From the NCBI RefSeq assembly GCF_008868005.1, contig NZ_WAAO01000003.1:372001-436000 (forward strand): DNA of 64,000 nucleotides, written 5' to 3'. Position numbers and translations under genes: made by a program. Below the pieces are notes generated by a model. The model was not told the DNA's origin, searched no databases, and was given only the letters and a program-made list of their open reading frames with translations. The stretch comes from Microbacterium algeriense (GTDB lineage: Bacteria > Actinomycetota > Actinomycetes > Actinomycetales > Microbacteriaceae). Below, piece by piece: positions 36,327 through 44,800 of this stretch (within the stretch, counting starts at the first letter, position 1; each line of letters begins with the position of its first letter).

Positions 36327-36623
36327 TCAGGCGCGGGCGCGGCGCGGCCGGCGGCGCCAGGCTCGCGGCAGGATCGGCGTGAAGACGGACTCGCGCCGAG
36401 CCGGCTCGTGCACCTCTTCGAGCGCGCGGAACGCATCGTCGAGGGAGTCGAAGGCGCCGAGTTCGGTGCCGCGGTTGTCGCGCACGAGGTGTGCGGCGCC
36501 GTCGAACTCGACGAAACCGGCGAATTCGCCGCCGCGGGTCGCGACGTGCACATCGGTGTCGGCCTGCTTCCAGGTCAACGGATCGGACGGGGGAACGGTG
36601 GTGGTGCTCATGGTGATGCTCAT
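36327..36623 (-). CDS. Small protein of unknown function, ~98 aa
   Basis: Begins MSITMSTTTVPPSDPLTWKQ and has a beta-rich core (VHVATRGGEFAGFVEFDGAA, then LGAFDSLDDAFRALEEVHEP) and a very basic end (RAWRRRPRRARA). The ATG at 36611 is an alternative start. No ribosome binding site is clear. It resembles small Microbacteriaceae proteins with a G-x-F-A-G-x-V core, but I cannot name a family. Confidence 0.55.
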   Translation of the reverse strand: MSITMSTTTVPPSDPLTWKQADTDVHVATRGGEFAGFVEFDGAAHLVRDNRGTELGAFDSLDDAFRALEEVHEPARRESVFTPILPRAWRRRPRRARA

Positions 36624-36812
36624 TGCTGTGTGGCGGACACGCGAGGCGCTCCGCAAGATGTGAGACCGAGGGCGGATTCCGCACGCATCGATGTGCGCGG
36701 TCCGTGATGGCCCTGATCAGTGGCGACGTGGCGGCCGAGAGGGGGCGATGCACACACGTTGCATGATCAGCATAGCAGATCGCCTCGGCCGCCACCCGGA
36801 CGGCCCGCGTGT

Positions 36813-37772
36813 TCAGCGCGACCGCTGTCCGCCGGGACCGCCCTGACCACCACTCGGCGCCGAGCCCGCGGCCGGCTCCGTGGTCGTGTCGACACCCACG
36901 ACGAGGACGGCCCGATAGCCGTCGGAAACGTTCCCGGTGACCGTGGCGACCTGGAGGGCGCCGGCGTCGTCGCCGAACACGTTGTCGCTCGCGAGCGTGA
37001 TCTGCGACAGGTTCCGCGCGGATCCGTCGTAGGCGCTCTCCGCGTACACGGCCGAGCATGCCTGTTCCGGCAGAGCCAGCTGGGAGGTCGCGATCGCCGA
37101 CGTGGAGTCCGTGATCGACGACACGTCCGGATAGACCTCGAAGTGGATGTGCGGCCAGCGTCCGGAGTAGCAGCCGGGGAAGATCGACGTGAACGACACC
37201 CTTCCGTCGTCGTCCGCGACCTGCACGCCGCGCAGGTAGGTGACGTCCTCCAGTCCGGAGGAGTACATCGAGTACTCCCCCTGCGCCGTGCAGTGCCAGG
37301 CGTAGACCGCGACCCCTCCGAACGGAACGCCGCCGGCGGCGAGGTCCACGATCCGCAGCTCGAACGTGAGCGGCACGCCCTCCGCCGTGGCGCCGCCGTC
37401 GATGGACGAGCGGATGTCCTGCCGCACGATCCCGGAATCCTCCAGGACGTCGGGGCCGTTCGATCCGTCTCCGGGATACGGCCCCGCCGTCTCATCCGGG
37501 ATCTCGGCGGTCGTACCCGATGCACCCTCGGAAGCGTCTCCGGTCGACGCCGCGGTCGGGCTCGCCGACCCTCCGGACGCGGCGGGCGCGCATGCCGCGA
37601 GGACGACGGCGCCGAGGCCGAGACCGGCCAGTCCGAGCAGACCGCGGCGGCTCATCAGGGTGCGGATGTCGAAGGCCGCCCCCTGGTCGACGACCTCCTC
37701 ATCCGCCCGGTCGAGCAGGCGCCCCTCGTACGCGGGGCCGTCGGGGGTCTGGATCGGTTCTGGGATGCTCAT
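36813..37772 (-). CDS. Intradiol dioxygenase-like exported lipoprotein
   Basis: A 319-residue protein. A ~40-residue N-terminus leads to a Tat motif (SRRGLLGLAGLGLGAVVLAA) with a lipobox (LAAC, Cys near residue 61) and a Ser/Thr/Ala linker. The core (~95-280) is the intradiol ring-cleavage fold: conserved Tyr residues in YAWHCTAQGEYSMYS and the His pair in GRWPHIHFEVYPD, which are the expected Fe(III) ligands. The family cleaves catechol-type rings. Surface-anchored members of unknown substrate occur in Actinobacteria. The end is Gly/Gln-rich. Confidence 0.88.
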   Translation of the reverse strand: MSIPEPIQTPDGPAYEGRLLDRADEEVVDQGAAFDIRTLMSRRGLLGLAGLGLGAVVLAACAPAASGGSASPTAASTGDASEGASGTTAEIPDETAGPYPGDGSNGPDVLEDSGIVRQDIRSSIDGGATAEGVPLTFELRIVDLAAGGVPFGGVAVYAWHCTAQGEYSMYSSGLEDVTYLRGVQVADDDGRVSFTSIFPGCYSGRWPHIHFEVYPDVSSITDSTSAIATSQLALPEQACSAVYAESAYDGSARNLSQITLASDNVFGDDAGALQVATVTGNVSDGYRAVLVVGVDTTTEPAAGSAPSGGQGGPGGQRSR

Positions 37773-37849
37773 GAGCGGCTCCTCCTCGTTCGCCTGGGGT
37801 GGGTGACCACCAGCGTCGCGGACGATCCGATCAGGACCTTCTGCCTCTC

Positions 37850-39034
37850 CTATGACTCGACTATGTCCTCCCGCGGCACCGGGGGTCGAAGGACGAGGAC
37901 GACGACGATGACGGCGAGGATCAGGGCCGTCAGCGTGACCGGGACCGGCAGGACGGGGTCGAGCAGCACGAGCAGCGCACCGAGCGGCACGACGGCGTTC
38001 ACGACCCGGTCGGCGTTGTCGCGGATGGCGATCCACCAGATGCCGAGGAGGAAGATCGCGATCGGGATCGTGACCGTGAAGGACGCGGCGACGTTGGAGA
38101 GGTGGCTCTCGCCGGTCAGGACATCGAGTTCCACCTCGATGCCCGCCGAGAAGGCCGCGGCGGCGGCGAACACGAAGTAGTGCGTGTAGCCGTAGCGCAG
38201 CGAACGCCGGAAGCTCGTGATCGCCCGGTGGTGCGGCGGCCAGAAGTAGATCCACCACAGCGCGGCGGTGACCACGAGGGTGAGGACCGAGATCGCGATC
38301 AGCGGGCCGAGGCTCTCCACCTTCTCCAGGGCGTCGACGATCGCGTTGGCCGAGGCGAGCAGGCTCTCGCCGAGCACGATCAGGGTGAAGAGCCCGTAGC
38401 GCTCGGTGATGTGGTGGGGATGCCAGGGCGTCCGCTTGCGGTACTCGGCGAAGATCGGGACGCCGATCTCGATCAGCGCGAACAGCACGAAGGCGACGAT
38501 CTGGAGCGGGCCGACCGGGATCAGGAGGAAGAGGATCCACAGCACCTGCACCGCGGCGATGCCGAACGCATAGCGCCGAGCGGGCGATCGCAGCTCTCCC
38601 CCGGCGCGAGAGGCCCGCAGCCACTGCGCCACCATCGCGATGCGCATCACCACGTAGCCGAGGACCGGGAGTCGGAAGTCACCGTGTTCGAACGCGCGGG
38701 GGATGCCCGCGGCGAACACCAGGACGCCGCCCATCTGCACGATCGTCGTGACGCGGTACAGCCAGTCGTCCGTGTCGAACGAGGTCGCGAACCAGGTGAA
38801 GTTCATCCACGCCCACCAGATGGCGAAGAACACCATCGCGTAGGACGTCACCCCGTGCAGGAAGTCACCGTGACTGAGGGCGTGGTGCAGCTGCGCGGAG
38901 GCGATGCTCACGGCGACCACGAAGACGAGGTCGAAGAACAGCTCGAGCGGGCTCGCGGTGCGGTGCGGCTGGGCGGGATCGCGCGGCAGCATGGTGCGGA
39001 GCTGGAAGCGGGAGGAGGAGGCGTTCGCGGTCAC
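37850..39034 (-). CDS. ltrA: LtrA family membrane protein
   Basis: A 394-residue protein with about ten or more membrane helices and the LtrA signature ASPLELFFDLVFVVAVSIA near residue 28. The loop RTPWHPHHITERYGLFTLIV near residue 200 is also conserved. The name comes from a low-temperature-requirement phenotype in Listeria; biochemical function is not established. The GTG at 39034 is set by a TATCCT hexamer 6 nt upstream. It is divergent from the exopolysaccharide locus. Confidence 0.9.
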   Translation of the reverse strand: MTANASSSRFQLRTMLPRDPAQPHRTASPLELFFDLVFVVAVSIASAQLHHALSHGDFLHGVTSYAMVFFAIWWAWMNFTWFATSFDTDDWLYRVTTIVQMGGVLVFAAGIPRAFEHGDFRLPVLGYVVMRIAMVAQWLRASRAGGELRSPARRYAFGIAAVQVLWILFLLIPVGPLQIVAFVLFALIEIGVPIFAEYRKRTPWHPHHITERYGLFTLIVLGESLLASANAIVDALEKVESLGPLIAISVLTLVVTAALWWIYFWPPHHRAITSFRRSLRYGYTHYFVFAAAAAFSAGIEVELDVLTGESHLSNVAASFTVTIPIAIFLLGIWWIAIRDNADRVVNAVVPLGALLVLLDPVLPVPVTLTALILAVIVVVLVLRPPVPREDIVES

Positions 39035-39040
39035 CGCGAA

Positions 39041-39046
39041 AGGATA
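39041..39046 (-). promoter_or_regulatory. -10 element TATCCT of ltrA
   Basis: TATCCT, 6 nt (TTCGCG), then GTG at 39034. Confidence 0.45.
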
Positions 39047-39346
39047 ACGCCCGCGGAACGACCCGGGGAGAATCGGATTCCTCCATTCATGAGATTTATC
39101 TTCCCGTCGGGCACATCTTCCGCTACAGTGATGAAGGTCTGCAGTGCCTGCTGTCAGCGAACACCGTGTGGGACGGTGTGATCGCACTCCGTGATGTGGG
39201 AATCACGAAGGGTTTCAGCAGGACCCGAGGGGTCGGGACGCAGACGACGCCGTGAACGTGGGGTTCATGGTCTGGGGAATCTGGGGAATCACAAAAATGT
39301 CGCACTGGGGATATCTGCGTACATTCACGGCTCAAGGGGCCTCGGC
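39047..39346 (+). promoter_or_regulatory. Long upstream region of the exopolysaccharide priming gene
   Basis: The 300 bp before the sugar transferase gene hold no convincing gene. Visible elements are TACAGT at 39124 (candidate -10), an inverted repeat CGTGAT-6 nt-ATCACG at 39190-39207, a tandem direct repeat CTGGGGAAT-CTGGGGAAT at 39272-39289, and GGGAATCAC at 39198 and again at 39284. The spacing suggests binding sites for a regulator of the locus or a structured leader. Confidence 0.4.
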
Positions 39347-40873
39347 ATGACTTCCGTCGAGGATGCCCTGAGCATCACTCGTACGGCGTTCGTGCCGGTC
39401 GCCGCTCCGCGAGCCACCAAGTCGGTGACGCGCACGGTGGTCACACCGCGCGCTTCGGCGACCTTGGAACGGCGCCGTCAGTGGGAGCGCCGCTATCGGA
39501 TGCGGCTGCGGACCACGGATGCGGCTGTCATCCTGTTCGCCGTCGGTCTGACGGCGGCGGTCCAGCTGGCCACCGGCGTCAGCGGGTTCGAGGTCCTCCG
39601 CGACGGCATCCCCCTCGCCGCGCTGTGGTACCTCATGCTCAGCGCGCTGCACACGCGGGACGCCGCGTTGTTCCGCGCGAGCGCCACCGAGTACCGCGGC
39701 GTCGTGCACGCCAGCGGACTCGCCTTCGGGATCATCGCCATCGTGGCGGTGCTGCTCGCATGGAAGTCGATGCAACTGATGCTGCTGCTGGGGCTGCCTC
39801 TCGGTGTGCTGACACTTCTGGTGACCCGGTGGATGTGGCGGCATTGGCTGCAGACGCAGCGCTCCCAGGGGAGGTTCGCCTCCCGTACTCTCGTCGTCGG
39901 CAACAGGGACGACGTGGAGTACGTGGTCCGGACGCTGCACCCGATCGGCGCTTCCGGCTACCAGGTGGTCGGCGCGACGCTCCTCGACGGCAATGCCCGC
40001 GACATCGTGATCGACGACACGAGGTTCCCGGTTCTGGGGAACGTGAACTCCGTGTCGTCGATCGCGGCCGAGGTCGGCGCCGACACGATCATCGTGGCGA
40101 GCCGTCCCGAGGGCGAGCCGGAATTCGTGAAGCAGCTGAGCTGGCAGCTCGAGGGGACGGCTGCCGAGCTCGTGCTGTCGAGCCGACTGACGGATGTCGC
40201 CGGGCCGCGCATCTCCTTCGCGCCGGTCGAGGGCCTGCCCCTCATCCAGGTGCAGATCCCGACCTACGAGGGCGGGCGACACCTCCTCAAGCGCGCGCTC
40301 GACATCGCCGTCGCCACGGTGGCGCTGATCCCGATCGGCCTCGTGGCGCCCGTGCTGGCGCTGCTCATCAAGCTGGACTCGCCCGGTCCGGTCTTCTTCT
40401 TCCAGGAGCGCGTCGGCCGCGACGGTCGCCGCTTCAAGATGGTCAAGTTCCGCTCGATGAAGACGGATGCCGAGCAGCAGCTGGCGACCCTGAAGGCGCA
40501 GAACCAAGGCGCCGGGCTCCTCTTCAAGATGAAGGACGACCCGCGGGTGACCCGTGTCGGCCGGGTGCTGCGCAAACTCTCCCTCGACGAGCTGCCGCAG
40601 TTCTGGAACGTGCTCGTGGGCGACATGAGCGTGGTCGGGCCGCGGCCGCCGCTGCCCAGCGAAGTCACCGCGTATGACGGCACCGTGTTCCGCCGCCTGT
40701 ACATCAAGCCCGGGATCACCGGCCTGTGGCAGGTCTCCGGACGCAGCGACCTCTCGTGGGACGAGAGTGTGCGCCTCGACCTGCGCTACGTCGAGAACTG
40801 GTCCGTCATGAACGACCTGCAGATCATGTGGCGCACGGCCAAGGTCATGGTGCAGCCCAGCGGGGCATACTGA
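39347..40873 (+). CDS. Polyprenyl-phosphate sugar phosphotransferase (priming enzyme)
   Basis: A 508-residue WbaP/WcaJ-like protein. A ~55-residue cytoplasmic N-terminus precedes four membrane helices (~60-175), a CoA-binding-like domain (FASRTLVVGNRDDVEYVVRT, ~180-300) and the bacterial sugar transferase domain (~305-508) with LLKRALDIAVATVALI, MVKFRSMKTDAEQ, RKLSLDELPQFWNVL and GLWQVSGRSDLSW. It loads the first sugar phosphate onto undecaprenyl phosphate and so starts repeat-unit synthesis. The ATG at 39347 follows the long regulatory region. Confidence 0.94.
   Translation: MTSVEDALSITRTAFVPVAAPRATKSVTRTVVTPRASATLERRRQWERRYRMRLRTTDAAVILFAVGLTAAVQLATGVSGFEVLRDGIPLAALWYLMLSALHTRDAALFRASATEYRGVVHASGLAFGIIAIVAVLLAWKSMQLMLLLGLPLGVLTLLVTRWMWRHWLQTQRSQGRFASRTLVVGNRDDVEYVVRTLHPIGASGYQVVGATLLDGNARDIVIDDTRFPVLGNVNSVSSIAAEVGADTIIVASRPEGEPEFVKQLSWQLEGTAAELVLSSRLTDVAGPRISFAPVEGLPLIQVQIPTYEGGRHLLKRALDIAVATVALIPIGLVAPVLALLIKLDSPGPVFFFQERVGRDGRRFKMVKFRSMKTDAEQQLATLKAQNQGAGLLFKMKDDPRVTRVGRVLRKLSLDELPQFWNVLVGDMSVVGPRPPLPSEVTAYDGTVFRRLYIKPGITGLWQVSGRSDLSWDESVRLDLRYVENWSVMNDLQIMWRTAKVMVQPSGAY
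40866..40871 (+). promoter_or_regulatory. Start-proximal -10 CATACT of the GT2 gene
   Basis: CATACT, 6 nt (GATTCC), ATG at 40878. It overlaps the stop codon of the priming enzyme, so this gene may be expressed both by read-through and by its own leaderless promoter. Confidence 0.35.
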
Positions 40874-40877
40874 TTCC

Positions 40878-41813
40878 ATGAGCAATGCGTCGCCTCGGGG
40901 CGAGGATCGGTCCATCCTCGTCGCCGTCACGACCTTCCGCCGCACCGAGCTCCTGCCGGCCCTGGTCGCCGCCATCCGCGCGGGCGCCGGTGAGAGCGGA
41001 CAGCACATGCGCATCGCACTGGTCGACAACGACCCCGAGCGCTCGGCCGAGACGTCCGCCGCCGAACTGGGCGTCGACTACGTCGCCGAGAGCACACCGG
41101 GCATCGCCGCCGCACGCCAGGCCGCGCTCGACGCGGCCTCCGACGGCGAACTCGTGGCGATGGTCGACGACGACGTCCTCCCCCAGCCCGGCTGGCTGGA
41201 CGCCCTGGTGGACGTGTGGGAAGACACGGGTCATCCCGCGGTGGTGATGGGCTACGTCGAGTACGTGTGGCCGGAAGGCACGGACCCCTGGGTCGTCGCC
41301 GGAGGCTTCATGAGGCGGCGACGCCGCCGCACCGGACAGCGGCTCGATGCGCTGGCGACCGGCAATGTGCTCATCGACGCGTCGCAGGTCGCGCGCCTCG
41401 GGATCCGCTTCGACACGAGTCTCGGTCTGGCCGGCGGAGAGGACATGCTCTTCGGTCGTTCGGTCCTCGCGGCCGGCGCGTCGATCGTCGCGTCCGCCGA
41501 CTCCGTGGTGCGCGACGAGGTCCCTGTGGAGCGGACCACGCGCGAGTTCGTCCGACGGCGGACGATCTCCCAGGGGCAGATGCGCACGCGCCTGCTGACG
41601 CGTGACGGCTCGCTCGTCCGGCAGCTCGCCCTGCGCGCCATGCATCTGGTGGGCGGCATCGTGCGTCTGGTCGTCTTCTCCTGCCGGGGTCTCGTGGCGC
41701 GCTGGCGCGGCAGGACCGAGGAAGAGGCCGTGTTGCGCCGCCGTACCTGGTTCGCCCAGGGCCGCATCCTCGGAGCCGTCGGACGCATCACCCCGGAGTA
41801 CGCGCGGACGTGA
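40878..41813 (+). CDS. Family 2 glycosyltransferase
   Basis: A 311-residue GT-A protein. The nucleotide-binding start (ILVAVTTFRRTELLPALVAA), the metal-binding LVAMVDDDVLPQPGWLDALV near residue 95, and an acceptor-side acidic motif (SLGLAGGEDMLFGRSVLAAG) near 185 are present. A basic, partly amphipathic C-terminus could hold it to the membrane. It starts 4 bp after the priming enzyme and probably adds an early sugar of the repeat unit. Donor and linkage are unknown. Confidence 0.88.
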   Translation: MSNASPRGEDRSILVAVTTFRRTELLPALVAAIRAGAGESGQHMRIALVDNDPERSAETSAAELGVDYVAESTPGIAAARQAALDAASDGELVAMVDDDVLPQPGWLDALVDVWEDTGHPAVVMGYVEYVWPEGTDPWVVAGGFMRRRRRRTGQRLDALATGNVLIDASQVARLGIRFDTSLGLAGGEDMLFGRSVLAAGASIVASADSVVRDEVPVERTTREFVRRRTISQGQMRTRLLTRDGSLVRQLALRAMHLVGGIVRLVVFSCRGLVARWRGRTEEEAVLRRRTWFAQGRILGAVGRITPEYART

Positions 41814-41833
41814 CCTCCTCGGCGCGGTGACGC

Positions 41834-41870
41834 AGAAGGGGGCGGGGCCGTGACGGCCCCGCCCCCTTCT
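41834..41870. terminator. Strong bidirectional hairpin
   Basis: AGAAGGGGGCGGGGCCG (41834-41850) pairs perfectly with CGGCCCCGCCCCCTTCT (41854-41870) around TGA. It separates the convergent GT2 and giant secreted-protein genes. Confidence 0.85.
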
Positions 41871-41880
41871 CGTCGGTCCC

Positions 41881-44800
41881 CTACTGGGGGACCACCACCG
41901 CGAAGCGCTCGAACGAGAGCTTGGTGGCGGCGTTGGTCGATGCCGAGCTGATCGACGTCTTGATGCCCACGCCTCCTGCGGCCTGCATGGCGGCGGTGGT
42001 GTCGGTGCCCTGGAGCTGCCAGCCGGCGGGCTCCGTCTGCCCCTCCACCCACACCTTGGCGGCGAGGGTCGTGGGGTTGGTCCCGGCGACGGACAGGCGC
42101 GCGTGGAGCACCTGACCCGGCGTGTAGGTCGTGGGCAGGACGTAGCTGTTGCCGATCGCCGTCTCGTCTCGCAGGATGTAGAGGCGGATCACCCCGGCCG
42201 GCTCGAGGCGCACCCGCGCGGAGTACGTCGACGTGCCGACCGTGCGCCCGTGGAGCGTGATGCTCGCTGTCCCGCCGACGGAGGCGACGTCAGAGGAGAA
42301 CGTCGCGTCGAGCACGGTGCTCGTCCCCGAGACCCCCAGGCGTGCCTCTCGCGTCTGCGACGGTGCGAGCGTCACGACGCCCTTCCCGCCGGCCGTGCTG
42401 AATGCGGCGTTGCCGCCGGACAGCGCCCAGGCTCCACCGAGGTCGGCAGCACCCCACCCACCGGTGGTCGTGCGGTCGAACTCATCGGTGGCGAGGGGCG
42501 TCGGCCCCGCGGGGTCCGGCGGCGTGACCACGGGTGCGGTCACGGTCACAGGGTTCGTCACCGAGTGGGTCGCCCCGTCGTCGTCGGTCACGGTCAGCGT
42601 GACGTTGTACGTCCCCGCGGCCGCGTAGGCGTGCGATGCGGTCGCCCCCGATGCCGTCGCGCCGTCGCCGAACGTCCAGGCGTAGCCCGTGATCGTCCCG
42701 TCCGAGTCGCTCGAGCCGCTGCCGTCGACGTTCGCCGTGAGTCCGTTCGTCGTGGAGACGAACGCAGCGGTCGGCGCCTGGTTCGGCGGTGCCACCACGG
42801 CCCCGGTGACGACCTTGTAGTCGTCCACCGAGATGACCGACGAGACGGTCGAGACCGAGCTGATCGCGGCCTTGATGCCCACCGACCCCGCTGCCTGCAG
42901 GACGGCGGTGGTGTCCGTCGCCTGCAGCTGCGGGCTCGCCGGCTCCGTGGTTCCCGTCCGCCAGACCTTCAGCGAGAGCGTGGTCGGCGAGGTGCCCTGG
43001 ACGCCCAGCAGGACCGAGAGCTTCTCGCCGGCGGCGTATGTGCCGGGGATCACGACGCTGTTGCCGATCGCCGTCTCGTTGCGGAGCAGGTAGAGGCGGA
43101 TGGCGCCGTTCGCTTCGATCTTGACGCGTCCGGAGTACACGTCGCTGCCGACCTGGCGGCCGTTGACCGTCAGGTTGAAGGCACCGCCGTTGGTGGCGCT
43201 GCTCGAGGCGATCGTCACGGAGGTGATCGTCTTGGTGCTCGACACGCCCGACAGGCGCGCCTCCCGCGTGGCCGCCGGAGCGAGCGAGATCTTTCCGACG
43301 CCGTCGGCGACCGAGAAGGCCGCGGCGCCCCCGGACGTCGTCCATGCGCCGCCGACCTCGGCGGAGCCCCAGGCGGAGGATGCGGTCCGTTCGAACGCGT
43401 CCCTGGCGATCACGTCTTCGGTGGCCGCCGGGGTGACGGCGACCGAGGCCGTCGTCTGATGCGTCGCACCGTCGTCATCCGTGACCTTCAGCGTGACCGT
43501 GTAGGTACCCGGGGTCGCGTAGGTGTGGTTCGCCGTGGCACCGGTCGCCGTCGCTCCGTCGCCGAAGTCCCAGGCGTAGGCGACCACGGTGCCGTCGGCG
43601 TCCGTGGATCCGCTGCCGTCGACCGCGATCGACATGCCGTCGGCGCCGCGGACGACGTTGGCGACGGCCTTGGGCGGCGCGTTCTGCGCCTCCACCGCGA
43701 TCGACTTCGTCGTGGTCGAGGAACCTCCGCGGTCGTCGGTCACCGTCAGCGACACCTCGTAGGTGCCCGACGCGGCGTACGCGTGGGTGGCCGTGGCCCC
43801 GGTCGCGGTGGCGCCGTCGCCGAAGTTCCACGAGTAGGCGGCGATCGTGCCGTCGCTGTCGGAGCTGGTCGACCCGTCGAACGCCACGGAGAGGAACTGC
43901 ACGGTCTCCGTGAAGGCGGCCGTCGGCAGCGCGTTCGGGTCGCGGGCGATGACGTCGTGGCTGACGGTGGAGGTGAGTCCGCCGGCGTCCTTCACCGTGA
44001 GGGTCACGGTGTAGGTGCCCGCCGCGTCGTAGACGTGGGTCGGAGTCGCGCCGGTGCCGGTGTGCCCGTCGCCGAACTCCCAGGAGTACTGGGCGATCGG
44101 ACCTTCGGGGTCACTCGACGTCGACGCGTCGAACGCGACGGAGAGGTCGGTCGGAGCCGACGTGAACTGCGCCGTCGGGAGCTGGTTCAGCTGCCCCGTC
44201 TTGCCCAGCTGGAAGTGCTGCAGCACCTGGCTCGAGGTCAGCGGCTGCGAGTACACGGCCGCCTCATCGATCGTCCCGACCCAGAACGGGTCGCCCTCCC
44301 AGGTCGTGTCGCCGCCCACACGCCAGTACCCGGCGTAGTTGTCGGCGGTCGCCAGCGTGTTGGAAGCGACCTGAGCGCCGTCCACGAAGAGCTGCATGCC
44401 GCTCGCCGACTGCTGACCCACGACGTGGTGCCACTGGCCGTCACGGTAGGTGCCCGGCGCGGTGAGCACGTACGTGCCGCCGCTGTAGACGCCGAACTTG
44501 AGCTGGCCGGACGAATCCATGTAGATGTGCCGGTCGTAGTTGCTGCTCGGGTTGGCGTTGTTGGAGTTGCTGTTGCCGAAGCCGATCAGCTTTCCGCCCC
44601 CGGTCGAGGTGGTCTTGAACCAGGTCTCGATCGAGTAGGTGTTCGGCGACGCGTACTGCTGTGCGCTGACCACCGTCTGGCGGTTGTTCCAGCTGGAGAG
44701 GAACTTCGACGACGTGAAGCGGATCGCCGGGTTGCTCACCCCGGACAGAGCTCCGGCCTGATTGCGCTGGATGCTGGCGGACCCGCTGGTCTGGTAGGTG

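Noticed and set aside
36624..36812. Gene or RNA between the 98-aa protein and the dioxygenase-like gene
   Set aside because: No frame with a start signal and no strong hairpin found.
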